Origin: Chrysochromulina parva
Lineage: Eukaryota > Haptophyta > Prymnesiales > Chrysochromulinaceae
NCBI GenBank assembly: GCA_002887195.1
Contig: PJAB01001348.1
Span: 1 to 15,163 of the forward strand
Reading direction: 5' to 3'
Length of the DNA stretch: 15,163 nucleotides
The position numbers were made by a program, and so were the translations under genes. Below, in pieces: positions 8,059 to 15,163 of this stretch. The first letter of the stretch is position 1. Each line of letters begins with the position of its first letter. Under the pieces are notes generated by a model that was not told the DNA's origin, ran no database searches, and saw only the letters and a list, made by a program, of their open reading frames with translations.

Positions 8059-8703
8059 GGCTCATGTGGCGACTCGGTCTCGCTGTGAGCCGCTCTCTAG
8101 CGTGCGCGCTGCCGCTGGTGCGGACGTCGCCCAGGTCGCACGCGCGCGCGACTACCCTATTCGACGTTTCAGATGCCATGTCAGCCGCGTTCACGTAGCA
8201 GTTAACGCAGCAGTCTACACCCTTAGGAGCCATGTAGCAGCATTTTGAGATGTTGCCCTTGAAAGCAAATAATACATTACAAGTCTTGTGAAGTCTGCAT
8301 GGAAGTCTGCAATTGTGTATTCGTCCATTCCCCCACCGCGCCGGGTGTTCCGTGTGAACATGCGACGCTCGAGACCGACGTGTATTTGCAGCGCGTTATT
8401 TGCAGTTTTGCACACACGCCACGTTAACCTCAACGGCCTGAGAGCGTGAGAGGAGACGTGGAGACCGGACCGCGGACCGAGCCGGACGCCGACGGAGAGT
8501 TCACACACGGCCCTGGTGCTGTGGGGCGCCGCCCGGGGCCTCACTGTTTGTGCGGTTCAGCTTCACCTCCTCCGGATGTGCATGGATGTGTACTTGACTT
8601 GACTTGACTGAACTGGACTTTGCCGTCCGTTCGTTCGAGGGAGGACAGGGAGGTGCTCGGCGAGAGCGTCAAGCCTCCCCGCCGACTCTCCGACTCTGGG
8701 CAA
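8059..8703. other. Intergenic region and 5' flank of ubiquitin-like gene
   Basis: No supported gene lies in these 645 bp. At 8592-8609 the pentamer ACTTG or its shift CTTGA is repeated, giving TTGACTTGACTTGACT about 95 bp before the next start codon. This echoes the CTTGACT motif in the KDM1/TMEM107 promoter. An AT-richer patch (about 8260-8285) may belong to the TMEM107 3' end. The minus-strand frame at 8544-8215 has no recognisable product. Confidence 0.5.
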
Positions 8704-9546
8704 ATGCCGACGCTGATGATCGACACCGTGTGTGGGATCCCTGCCTTCAAGGTCCAAGTCGGGCCCGACGAAACCATCCGCAGCCTGCAGATCAAGTGCG
8801 CCAAGGCTGCGCACGTCAACACGCTCACCTGGAAGAACATGAAGCTCATCAACAACAAGGAGGACGTCAGAGTGCGCCTGTCCCGCGGCCGGGTGTTCTT
8901 GAAACCAACGGACACGGTGGCCGCCCTTGGTTTGCAAAATGGTTCGCGGCTGATGCTGCACACCAGGAGCAGGCCGCTGATTCCCAACTACAACGGTCAC
9001 CCGCTCGTGATGACGGCACCACTGCCCGTCTACTCCTTTGGCCGAGAAGACTACGACCTTTGGGTGAACGTATGCGCGCCCAATGGGCAGCGTCTGTTTA
9101 AGCTGAAGCTCACCTCCGAAATGAACACGACCAAGGTCCTCTCCATGGCCGTGAAGCAGGCGAAGCTGCGCGGCTTCGGTGACCTCGAGCAGGCGGCTGA
9201 GAACGGAGAGGTGAGGCTGACGCACAAGGGTGTGGAGATGAAGCCGGGCAAGTCCATCTCGGCGTACCACGTGCAGACTGGGCACGAGATTGACCTGCAT
9301 GGTCTCGGGGAGCAGTATGAGCAGCCGTCCTCACCAGCACCTTCGCTGCTGCAACTGCTGCGTCCGGCCAGCACGAGCCACAATCTGCTCGCGCAACTCC
9401 AGGCGATGCCGAGCTTTGCACAGCATGTCGACGAGAGGCGTGCTGCGAGCCGCCCGGCCAGCGCTCGCCGGCCGAGCTCGGCTGGCATGCTGTTGAAGGA
9501 GCGTGCCACGTGGATGCCCGTGGGTGCGAATGAAGCCTTGCTATGA
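8704..9546 (+). CDS. Tandem ubiquitin-like domain protein
   Basis: A 280-aa frame. Residues 1-88 read like a ubiquitin fold: a beta-hairpin start MPTLMIDTVCGIPAFKVQV, then DETIRSLQIKCAKAA as the helix, and DTVAALGLQNGSRLMLHTR as the closing strand region. Residues about 119-205 repeat the pattern: DLWVNVCAPNGQRLFKLKL, TTKVLSMAVKQAKL, then GVEMKPGKSISAYHVQTGHEIDLHGL. The C-terminal 70 residues are Ser/Ala/Arg-rich with RPASARRPSSAG and probably disordered. No diglycine terminus follows either fold, so this is more likely a ubiquitin-like adaptor than a conjugated modifier. An in-frame stop at 8605 and the absence of any other ATG support the start at 8704. The next gene begins 91 bp downstream on the same strand. 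Exact function unknown. Confidence 0.78.
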   Translation: MPTLMIDTVCGIPAFKVQVGPDETIRSLQIKCAKAAHVNTLTWKNMKLINNKEDVRVRLSRGRVFLKPTDTVAALGLQNGSRLMLHTRSRPLIPNYNGHPLVMTAPLPVYSFGREDYDLWVNVCAPNGQRLFKLKLTSEMNTTKVLSMAVKQAKLRGFGDLEQAAENGEVRLTHKGVEMKPGKSISAYHVQTGHEIDLHGLGEQYEQPSSPAPSLLQLLRPASTSHNLLAQLQAMPSFAQHVDERRAASRPASARRPSSAGMLLKERATWMPVGANEALL

Positions 9547-9637
9547 CATGGCGACGTTCATGTTTGCACAGTGGGGATACAGTTGTCGATTCTAAAGTGA
9601 AGCTCTTTTCGCGGCGCGTTGTGTTGAGCACACCGCG

Positions 9638-10686
9638 ATGATGGACGCCCACTTCGCGGAGCCACCAGCGTCGTTGAGCTGCGTCCTGCAGGCGCACGGC
9701 CTCGAGGCGCACCGCCACGCCATCGAGAGCGCCTTGCCGGATGCTGCGGCGCTGCATAAGCGCCTCAAAGCTGCTGGCGTGATAAGGATCGGCCGGAGGG
9801 TGTCGCTCGTTGCCACACTGCTCCGCATCGCAGCAGGCGTCGACGACGATAGCGCGACGCCAGAGGGTCCTATGGACGAAGACGTTTCGTTATCGCACGA
9901 CTCGGCTCCTACCAGTCGCGAAGAGGATCTGGGTAGCGGCGATGGCAGTGTAGGGGTCATGGTCGACGCGCCTTCGAGCAGGGCCAGGGTCGCGGCCGAC
10001 GACACACTCGAGTTAGACGAGGGCGACGATGGTGGCGAGGATGATATCAGCCTCTTCGACGCGAGCCCCAGTTCTCCTGAGCGCGATGATTGCAGCCTGT
10101 CGGAGACTCTGGAGGACTGGAAGGCCATCGAGGTCGACACGGACTCGTGCACTGACGCCGAGGCAGCCGAGTTGGAAGGACCGTCTGAGGTGGTGGCAGG
10201 GGAGGCGGCGGCGCCGCCGAGCACGCCCGCGCTGCGCGACGCGCTCAAGGCGGAGGGCAACGGGCACGTCGCCCGAGGTGACTGGCGCTCCGCGATCGGG
10301 TGCTACCGTCGCGCGCTCTCCATGACCTTCGGGGAGGAGGAGGAGGAGGAGGAGGAGGATCCGGTCGTGCTCGCGGCGCTCTGGTCGAACCTGTCGCTCG
10401 CGCTGCTGCGCGCGGGTGAGGCGGCTGAGGCGATCGCCGCCGCGGACGCCAGCATCAGCGTCCGCCCCGACTGGACCAAAGGTCACTACCGACGTGGCGT
10501 AGCGCTCTTGGACGCCGACTTACCCTCTCAGGCGGCGGCGAGTCTGGGGCGTGCGCGTGTGCTGTGCGAGGATGAGCGGGAGCGTCTCGCGGTCGATGTC
10601 GCCCTCGAGCGCGCCGCCGCCGCGGGCGCCTTCCGCCGTCGCGAGCCTGAGCCATCCACCGATGACGTCGCTGACGAGGCCGAGCC

Positions 10687-10717
<31 letters not shown>

Positions 10718-11926
10718 ATTGGCGCGCGGCTGCGGCTGCGACGGCCGCTATCCGAGGCGCGGCGCACTGTGAAGCCCCTGTGGGCACCGCGCTTCGCACC
10801 GACCGACCCGCGTCTTCGTGAGCACCTTCTGAGCGAAGGGTTCGCCGTGGTGCGCGGCGCCGTCTCGGGCACGCGCCTGGCCGCGCTGCGTGCGGAGCTC
10901 TGGGAGTATCTCGAGCTCGAGACTCCGATGCGGCGCGGGCGTCCGGAGACGTGGGGTGGCGTCTTCAGCGGCCCCGCGCACCTCGGCCTCCTCACATGGG
11001 GAGCCATAGGCCAAGCGACCCTCCAGTGGAGCGCGCGCACCGAGCCCGCTGTTGGCGCTGCTTTCGAGACAGTGTGGGGACTGTCCGGTGGCGACCCCCT
11101 GCTCACCTCCTTTGACGGGCTCGCGCTCTTCCGTCCTCCCCAACTGGACGCCACGTGGCTCACGCGGCCGGCACTCGAATGGCTCCATGTCGACCAAGGC
11201 TCATCCAAGCGTGGCATGGTGGGCATACAAGGGCAGCTGCTCCTGTATGACCAGGACGCGGCCTCGGGCGGGCTGGTCGTCGTCCCAGGCTCACACCAAC
11301 GGCACGAGGAGCTGGTGCCCGAGCACCGGCGAAAGGACTACGTGCGCTTCGATGCGGACGATGCTCGCCTCGATGGCCTAGGGCCGGCGCGCCTCGTGTG
11401 CGCTGCCGCAGGTGACTTGGTGCTATGGGACTCGAGGACGGTGCATGCTTCGGCGGCCTCTGATTGCCTCTGATTACCTCTGATTACATCTGATTACCTA
11501 TGATTAAATATGATTACCTCTGATGGCCTCCCTCATTGCATGCAGGTACATGCTTCGGCGCCGGCGGACCCGGGCGCGCCACTGCCCGCCGACGACGACG
11601 GCCGGCCGCGCCTCGCTCGCGTTGCATGCATGATCTCAATGGTTCCCGCGCTCGAGCACCTTCAAGCTCGCCCAACGCTCGCACGCGAGCGCGTGACGCT
11701 CGTCGAGCACTCGATCACCACCACGCACTGGCCGCAGGACGTACTGCGGGTCTCGCAGGGCCTCCAGGGCTCTGGTGTGGGCGACATGCGACGGCTCTCC
11801 CCCGAAGGACGGGCTCTCGTGCTGGGCGAGCCGTGCCTGGTGCGCCGGCGCTACCGTGCCGTCATGGCGAGTGAAGAGTGCCTTCGTGCCTTTGTTGCCG
11901 ACCATGCAATCAGCGCCCTCCAGTGA
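9638..11926 (+). CDS. SAM-TPR-phytanoyl-CoA-dioxygenase-like fusion, 2 exons
   Basis: Join of 9638-11440 and 11546-11926; 727 aa. Residues 11-63 resemble a SAM domain (LQAHGLEAHRHAIESALPD, then GVIRIGRRVSLVATLL). Residues 65-195 are acidic and Ser-rich. Residues 197-310 hold two to three TPR units (KAEGNGHVARGDWRSAIGCY, ALWSNLSLALLRAGEAAEAI, WTKGHYRRGVALLDADLPSQ), with a Glu run inside. A Gly run (351-360) links to a PhyH-like 2-oxoglutarate/Fe(II) dioxygenase from about 390: DPRLREHLLSEGFAVVRGAV, iron ligands His517 and Asp519 (LHVDQGSS), SGGLVVVPGSHQRH, and distal ligand His603 in WDSRTVHAS; Arg626 may bind 2-oxoglutarate. The substrate is not predictable. The TPR region suggests a protein partner or target. 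The start is the first ATG (two in tandem). Confidence 0.82.
11441..11545 (+). other. Dioxygenase intron (GT-AG, 105 nt, phase 0)
   Basis: Exon ends GAGGACG, intron begins GTGCATGCTTCGG and ends CATTGCATGCAG, next exon GTACATGCTTCGG. Both sides are in the same frame, but the intron contains in-frame TGA, so it must be removed to give the full dioxygenase fold. The exon junction falls between Thr601 and Val602, one residue before the distal iron-binding His603. Confidence 0.9.
11441..11560 (+). repeat. 15-bp direct repeats and seven-unit 10-bp array (dioxygenase intron)
   Basis: gtgcatgcttcggcg (11441-11455) and gtacatgcttcggcg (11546-11560) match 14 of 15 and are 105 bp apart, equal to the intron. 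Between them, 11459-11528 holds seven 10-bp units of the type TCTGATTRCC, including two AT-richer variants (TATGATTAAA, TATGATTACC) and a final TCTGATGGCC. The unit is the same as in the KDM1-like introns 1 and 2, and again in the sense direction of its gene. Confidence 0.95.
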
Positions 11927-12196
11927 GAAATCATCCTCGATCCTGGGGATGCGAGCGGACGCCCGGACAGTAGAAAACTTGCCAACTACAGGCAGCGCAC
12001 ACATAAGCAAGCAAATAGTGAAACAAAAACACAAGCTTGCTGGCCTCTTTCCGTCCAGTAATTATTCGGTAATCAGCGTCTGTGGAAACGCCCCAATAAT
12101 GAAACCCAAAACGTCAAGTCGCCGATTCAGAACCAACCTGATGCATTTTGCCGTGACCGTCTCAAGACCTCCGCGAACAAGCGACAAACGCGCCAT

Positions 12197-12963
12197 ATGA
12201 GCGCGCGAGTTGCATCGGTTTCTCCCGTATCGCCGTGGCAGCAGTACCCGCACCAGACACCGATCTTCGATCGCACCGGCGGATGCCCCACGTACCGTGG
12301 CCTCAATGTGGAGACCTACGGTACGCCACCCTTCTGTGCATGGCCCCCGCGCGCAATATGCATAATTGTAATGCATTGTTGCTCATGTTGTGCGCGCATG
12401 TGCGTGGCCGACCCCGCGCAGGAAGCTTCCTGGCGCCCCTTAATTCGTACCGCATCGAGGGTGAGGACGACGGATTCCCCCGCGTGTCCCAGCCTGCGCC
12501 TTCCCGAGAGGAGCCCCAGCCCATACACGAGCATCAACCCATCCACGGCGAGCCCCATCCGACCCTGGAGCGGCAGCGCTCGACGGAGGTGACCAACTTT
12601 GTCGAGGGAGCCTTCGACGAGATGGACGTAGCGCTCCGCGCTCAGCGTGACGCGGCGCACCACCACCACCACCACCACTCACGACCCACGGCTTCATCTG
12701 TGCACCCGAGTCACTACTACCGGCTGAGTGGCGAGGAGCAGGCGTGGCTCGACCAGGAGTTCGACGCGGAGATGGAGATGGCGGAGGACCACTTCTCGGG
12801 CGAGGAGGCGTCACGAACAGGCTCAATCGATGACCGTGCCGACGAGTGGGAGGAGGAGACGGAGGAGGAGTTCGTGCGGGACCTGCTCGTGGCGCACCCA
12901 GCACTCAATGAAGCCGAGGCCCGCTGGTTGTGGCAGGAGCGAGAGCGCGCCCGCCGAGGATGA
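12197..12963 (+). CDS. Acidic protein with poly-His tract, unknown function, 2 exons
   Basis: Join of 12197-12320 and 12422-12963; 221 aa by splicing. I do not recognise the family. Visible features: a short N-terminus with PWQQYPHQTPIFDRTGGCPTY; a Pro/His/Glu-rich stretch (61-90) with PIHEHQPIHGEPHP; a seven-His run at 121-127; a strongly acidic helix-prone region (145-195); and a C-terminal segment EEFVRDLLVAHPALNEAEARW followed by basic residues, which looks like a small helical module, perhaps UBA- or CUE-like. The ATG at 12197 and the splice sites are predicted. A single-exon model from 12235 lacks an ATG start and reads a Cys/Met-rich N-terminus through the intron. The upstream gene ends 270 bp before it on the same strand. 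Confidence 0.65.
12321..12421 (+). other. Intron of the acidic protein gene (GT-AG, 101 nt, phase 1)
   Basis: Exon ends GAGACCTACG, intron begins GTACGCCACC and ends GACCCCGCGCAG, next exon GAAGCTTCCTGG. Joining gives NVETYGSFLAPLNSYR. The interior is locally AT-rich (ataattgtaatgcattg), unlike the flanking exons. There is no tandem array. A weak imperfect repeat, gcatggcccccgcgcgca versus gcgtggccgaccccgcgca, sits inside it. Confidence 0.65.
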
Positions 12964-13720
12964 GGCAGGGCATCGAAATGACGTCTAGGGCAAGGGATAT
13001 GGTCTTTCCGCGCGGCGTCGGTCTCTGTTCCACAACCGAGAGACAACCGAGAGACTTCCGCGACGTGTCGGTGTGTCCTCACTGTACAGTAATATGTCTC
13101 AGACTGAGAGGTGCAACATGACGCTTTCACCAACAGTTGACACGTAAATCAAGCCCCGGACACAATATCAAAGTACTCAACAGTCGCGCGCGAGCGCCGA
13201 TACGGATATCATTTTCCCTATGCCTATCGTGCCGAGATCGAGTCTATGTGCGCGCGGGGCGCGAAGGCCGAAGCCGCCTAGCCGCGCGGTGCGCGTCGCG
13301 TGGCTAAGGCCGGGCCTAAGCACGGGCCGCGGCACGATGCTTCTCGTGCGGCGCCCCCAGGGCCGGGGGGGCTACCGCGGGGGGCGGAACATACAAGGCA
13401 GAGCGGCCCTGGATATCCCCCCGTACGAGCCAACGAGGGGCGAGGCAGCGCTACCGAGAGTTCACGTCGCGACTCCCCACTAGCTCTACACATGTCACAC
13501 CGCACGGAGCGTCTCTAGGAGTCGTGATGTGCTGTGTTCTCTATAGGGTTAAGTCTCGTAGCCAGTAGAGGTCTCGTGTGTCGCCTGTCGCGTGCCGTAG
13601 ATATCGTCGCGTGTCAAAGACGAGGCCACGACGAGTAGTCAAATAGGAGGCCACGACGGGTACCCGTGTCGCGAGGTATACAGTATGGCGACGCCGTACC
13701 CGGGCCTCACATTCCACACG
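12964..13720. other. Convergent intergenic region with small repeats
   Basis: No supported gene in this 757-bp stretch. It holds a 12-bp tandem duplication near 13031-13054 (caaccgagagac twice), an imperfect GC-rich hairpin at 13276-13310 (arms gcctagccgcgcg and cgcgtggctaaggc) followed by AGGCCGGGCCT, and two copies of gaggccacgacg near 13621 and 13648. Plus-strand frames here lack any recognisable domain. The right end is probably 3' UTR of the minus-strand gene. Confidence 0.5.
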
Positions 13721-13812
13721 CCGTCAAGCCCAGAACTCGACCTCCTTGAGATTGAGATTGAGAGTGAGAGTGAGAGTGAGATCTCCGTCAAGCCCAGAAC
13801 TCGACCTCCTTG
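13721..13812 (-). repeat. 28-bp direct repeats flanking a 6-bp array at the stop codon
   Basis: A perfect 28-bp repeat beginning ccgtcaagcccagaactcga lies at 13721-13748 and 13785-13812, 64 bp apart. Between them the sense strand of the gene reads three CTCACT units followed by CTCAAT units. The layout, direct repeat then short array then direct repeat, is that of KDM1-like introns 1 and 2. Confidence 0.95.
13742..13805 (-). other. Candidate intron (GT-AG, 64 nt) spanning the stop codon
   Basis: Minus strand: GACAAGGAG then GTCGAGTTCTGGGC as donor side; CTCAATCTCAAGGAG then GTCGAGTTCTGGGC as acceptor side. The 64-nt segment is bounded by 28-bp direct repeats. Each repeat contains GTCGAGTTCTGGGCTTGA, including the stop, so protein sequence is the same (EVEFWA, stop) whether or not it is removed. 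Only the 3' UTR changes. Splicing itself is inferred from the resemblance to the other four repeat-bounded introns. Confidence 0.5.
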
Positions 13813-14945
13813 TCGTGATTGGCCAAGCGCACGAGCTGGCAAAAGCTGCCAAGCTGCCGATGGGTCGATCGCCAGCTGTGGTCCATCGCAGCAGCCTCAA
13901 GCGCCTCGAGATCTATAGCTCCACGCCGCAGCGATCGCGGCATCGGGGCATCGATGAACTCGGCGGCGCCACGGCATCGAATCTGCTCGTATTCGGCCAT
14001 GAGTAGCCGCAGCTTCTGCGAGGGGTGAACTGAGGGATGGCACGCGCAGCCTTCTACACGAGGTGCGTCGGAGTCCTCTCCGACACTCGCGAGGTCATCG
14101 AGCATCCCCTCGCAGACTAGGGTCACATTCTGGCTCCGTCGAAGACTTACGGACGACCCTCCCTCTCCCAGCCCCTCGAGCATCCCCTCGCAGACGCGCT
14201 CAAAGCGACCGAAGTCGAAGAGACGCGTAGCCGCCTCGTCGACACGTTCCTTGGGCGCGGCGATTGCGCGATACGCCGCGAACAGGTATTGGACTGCCGC
14301 GCGCACCGGCGGCTCCCAACGACCGTCGGAGGCGCGAAAGCACGTGGCGATCGATCTCGGCAGCAAGCTCAAACCCACGAGTGCTCGGCGAACCACAGGC
14401 GCGTCCGCAGAGTGCGTCGCCTCAAGCTCGCCCACAAGCCAGCGCAGGTACTTTTGGCCTTCCTTCGGCTCGGTGAAGGGCGGCATACGTGCCAGCCGCC
14501 TCCACACTATGCACGTGGTGTGATAGGCGTGCCGCCAGTTGGGTTCCTGAATGCTCTCCATGGGTGAGACAGTCTGCGAGAGCCCGAGCAAAGCAAGCGC
14601 GGGAGCTCGAAAAGCGTGTTCGGGAAGTGTGAGGTAGGCGGCGCGCAGATGCTGCGAACAAGCCGCGAGATGGCCAGCCATCGAAGAATGCAATGGGGCC
14701 GAAGAATGCGATCGCGAAACTGCTCCTTCCTTGTTATCAGGAAGGAGAAGTAGTGTAAAAAGGCGGTGGAGCAGATCCACCGGTAGCGCTTCGAGCAGAT
14801 CCACCGGCAACACGTCGAACACTAGTTCGGGGTCTGCGAGGCACGGCGCTATGTCGACCATTTTGCAGACCGTTGTGGACTGATGATCTCGTTCGTGGGA
14901 AGCGCTGGCGAGGAAGACGTGGTGGCGTTTCATGTACAGGGTCAT
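13788..14945 (-). CDS. Unrecognised protein, probable 340-aa product after splicing
   Basis: The minus-strand frame runs 385 codons from the first ATG at 14945 to TGA at 13788. If the internal intron 14150-14016 is removed the product is 340 aa. I do not recognise the family. Features: DVLPVDLLEALPVDLL at 44-59, encoded by a 24-bp tandem duplication; a helical, Leu/Ala-rich body (90-265) with HAYHTTCIVWRRLARMPPF, GQKYLRWLVGELEAT and RAAVQYLFAAYRAIA, suggesting an all-alpha repeat protein; and a C-terminus LGSFCQLVRLANHDKEVEFWA. No catalytic motif, signal peptide or membrane segment is clear. The frame is open upstream to 15053, but only with a GTG and through a G-rich repeat, so I start at the ATG. 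A repeat-bounded intron covers the stop codon. Confidence 0.65.
   Translation of the reverse strand: MTLYMKRHHVFLASASHERDHQSTTVCKMVDIAPCLADPELVFDVLPVDLLEALPVDLLHRLFTLLLLPDNKEGAVSRSHSSAPLHSSMAGHLAACSQHLRAAYLTLPEHAFRAPALALLGLSQTVSPMESIQEPNWRHAYHTTCIVWRRLARMPPFTEPKEGQKYLRWLVGELEATHSADAPVVRRALVGLSLLPRSIATCFRASDGRWEPPVRAAVQYLFAAYRAIAAPKERVDEAATRLFDFGRFERVCEGMLEGLGEGGSSVSLRRSQNVTLVCEGMLDDLASVGEDSDAPRVEGCACHPSVHPSQKLRLLMAEYEQIRCRGAAEFIDAPMPRSLRRGAIDLEALEAAAMDHSWRSTHRQLGSFCQLVRLANHDKEVEFWA
14016..14150 (-). other. Probable intron (GT-AG, 135 nt) in the unknown minus-strand gene
   Basis: Minus strand: exon ends GGGTCGTCC, followed by a strong donor GTAAGTCTTCG (G at 14150). A good acceptor, TTCACCCCTCGCAG, ends at 14016. 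The 135-nt segment has no stop and is a multiple of three, so the frame is open either way. Its 45 codons are of poorer quality than the flanks (Cys- and Ser-rich) and repeat VCEGMLEGL as VCEGMLDDL, which fits non-coding sequence. Splicing would join GEGGSS to KLRLLMAEYEQ. RNA evidence would decide. Confidence 0.5.
14099..14195 (-). repeat. 19-bp direct repeat around the GTAAGT intron
   Basis: cgagcatcccctcgcagac occurs at 14099-14117 and 14177-14195, 78 bp apart. One copy is in the exon (encoding VCEGML), the other inside the probable intron. Unlike the other introns here, the repeat spacing does not equal a GT-AG or GC-AG intron, so it is a related but different arrangement. Confidence 0.9.
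14769..14816 (-). repeat. 24-bp tandem duplication in coding sequence
   Basis: gagcagatccaccgg occurs at 14769-14783 and 14793-14807 within a 24-bp period, encoding VLPVDLLE and ALPVDLLH in the unknown minus-strand protein. It keeps the frame and contains no splice signals, so it is a coding duplication of eight residues. Confidence 0.85.
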
Positions 14946-15026
14946 GTCCTGTATAGATGCAAAACCTCTGAAAAAGGAGGGCGCCGCCGACAGTGGACTA
15001 CCTACTATCGCGGCGGCCACCTCTGA

Positions 15027-15060
15027 CCCCCCCACCCACCCCACCCACCCCACCCACCCC
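15027..15060 (-). promoter_or_regulatory. G-quadruplex-prone tract upstream of the unknown minus-strand gene
   Basis: The plus strand reads CCCCCCCACCCACCCCACCC and continues with more such runs. The gene-sense strand therefore has at least seven runs of three or more G separated by single T, a strong G-quadruplex pattern. It lies about 80-115 bp upstream of the ATG at 14945, in the promoter or 5' UTR. A pyrimidine run (about 15078-15090) lies next to it. Function is inferred from position. Confidence 0.6.
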
Positions 15061-15099
15061 TTCGCGCACCTACGCGATTTTTTTCTTTCTTCGCGCGGG

Positions 15100-15123
15100 G
15101 ACTCGAGTCGCGCGACTCGAGTC
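15100..15123. repeat. 24-bp perfect palindrome
   Basis: The sequence from 15100 to 15123 is identical to its reverse complement, with two CTCGAG cores around a central TCGCGCGA. Further ACTCG/GACTCG repeats continue to about 15141. It sits upstream of the G-rich tract and the minus-strand gene, so it could be a dimer-binding site, but no factor can be named. Confidence 0.75.
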
Positions 15124-15163
15124 GCGACTCGGTTCGGGACTCCTGTGCTCCGGCACTCGCGCT

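Noticed and set aside
13220..13483. An 87-codon plus-strand frame in the right intergenic region
   Set aside because: It is Arg/Gly/Pro-rich, has no domain and overlaps GC-rich hairpins; no support as a gene.
14117..14150. A 34-nt intron from GTAAGT to CCCTAG
   Set aside because: It is shorter than typical spliceable introns and shifts the frame away from the long downstream coding region.
14946..15053. N-terminal extension of the minus-strand unknown protein (GWVGWVGG)
   Set aside because: It starts with GTG and translates the G-rich repeat tract; no ATG supports it.
1..15163. tRNA, rRNA, transposase or prokaryotic operon signals
   Set aside because: I saw no cloverleaf with conserved loops, no rRNA-like core sequence, no transposase or integrase motif, and the frame-restoring introns exclude a bacterial origin.

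Overview
The window looks like nuclear DNA from a GC-rich, intron-bearing, ciliated or flagellated protist. Genes are interrupted by short introns (64-137 nt) with GT-AG or GC-AG ends. Their products are eukaryotic: an LSD1/KDM1-type histone demethylase with SWIRM and chromodomains, a TMEM107-like ciliary transition-zone protein, tandem ubiquitin-like folds, EF-hands, and a SAM-TPR-phytanoyl-dioxygenase fusion. GC-rich codons, Ala/Pro homopolymers, tight gene spacing and repeat-filled introns suggest a haptophyte-like alga. That assignment is inference; no rRNA or organelle marker is present.

Layout, left to right: (1) 214-1128 (+), an EF-hand membrane protein. (2) A short convergent spacer with a 21-bp tandem repeat. 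(3) 7205-1549 (-), a four-exon LSD1/KDM1-like flavin amine oxidase of about 1,795 aa. About 950 aa of zinc fingers, an AP2-like motif, a chromodomain, Cys-rich modules and Ala-rich repeats sit where animal LSD1 has its Tower. (4) A 293-bp divergent promoter region shared with (5) 7499-8058 (+), a two-exon TMEM107 homologue. (6) 8704-9546 (+), a tandem ubiquitin-like protein. (7) 9638-11926 (+), a two-exon SAM/TPR/2-oxoglutarate-dioxygenase protein. (8) 12197-12963 (+), a two-exon unknown acidic protein. (9) 14945-13788 (-), an unrecognised protein with one probable internal intron and one at its stop codon. (10) A G-rich tract and a 24-bp palindrome upstream of gene 9.

The most notable signal is in the introns. 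Five of them (three in the KDM1 gene, one in the dioxygenase, one across the stop codon of gene 9) are bounded by long direct repeats of 15-28 bp. In each, one copy sits at or in the 5' splice region and the other at or in the 3' splice region, so exact deletion between the copies would restore an intact reading frame. Four of the five are filled with short tandem arrays, all in the sense direction of the host gene: 10-11-bp TCTGATTGCR-like units in three, 6-bp CTCACT/CTCAAT units in the fourth. Each unit carries a CTNAY-like pentamer resembling a branch point. The positions are striking: directly after the catalytic lysine codon of the demethylase, inside the AP2-like motif, between two Cys pairs, directly before the distal iron-ligand histidine of the dioxygenase, and on a stop codon. 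Three other introns, in the TMEM107 gene, gene 8 and the interior of gene 9, lack this architecture. I read the five as recently gained introns of one mechanism.

The genes do not form an obvious pathway. The only functional links visible are shared spacing and a recurring TTGACT motif upstream of the divergent KDM1/TMEM107 pair and of the ubiquitin-like gene.
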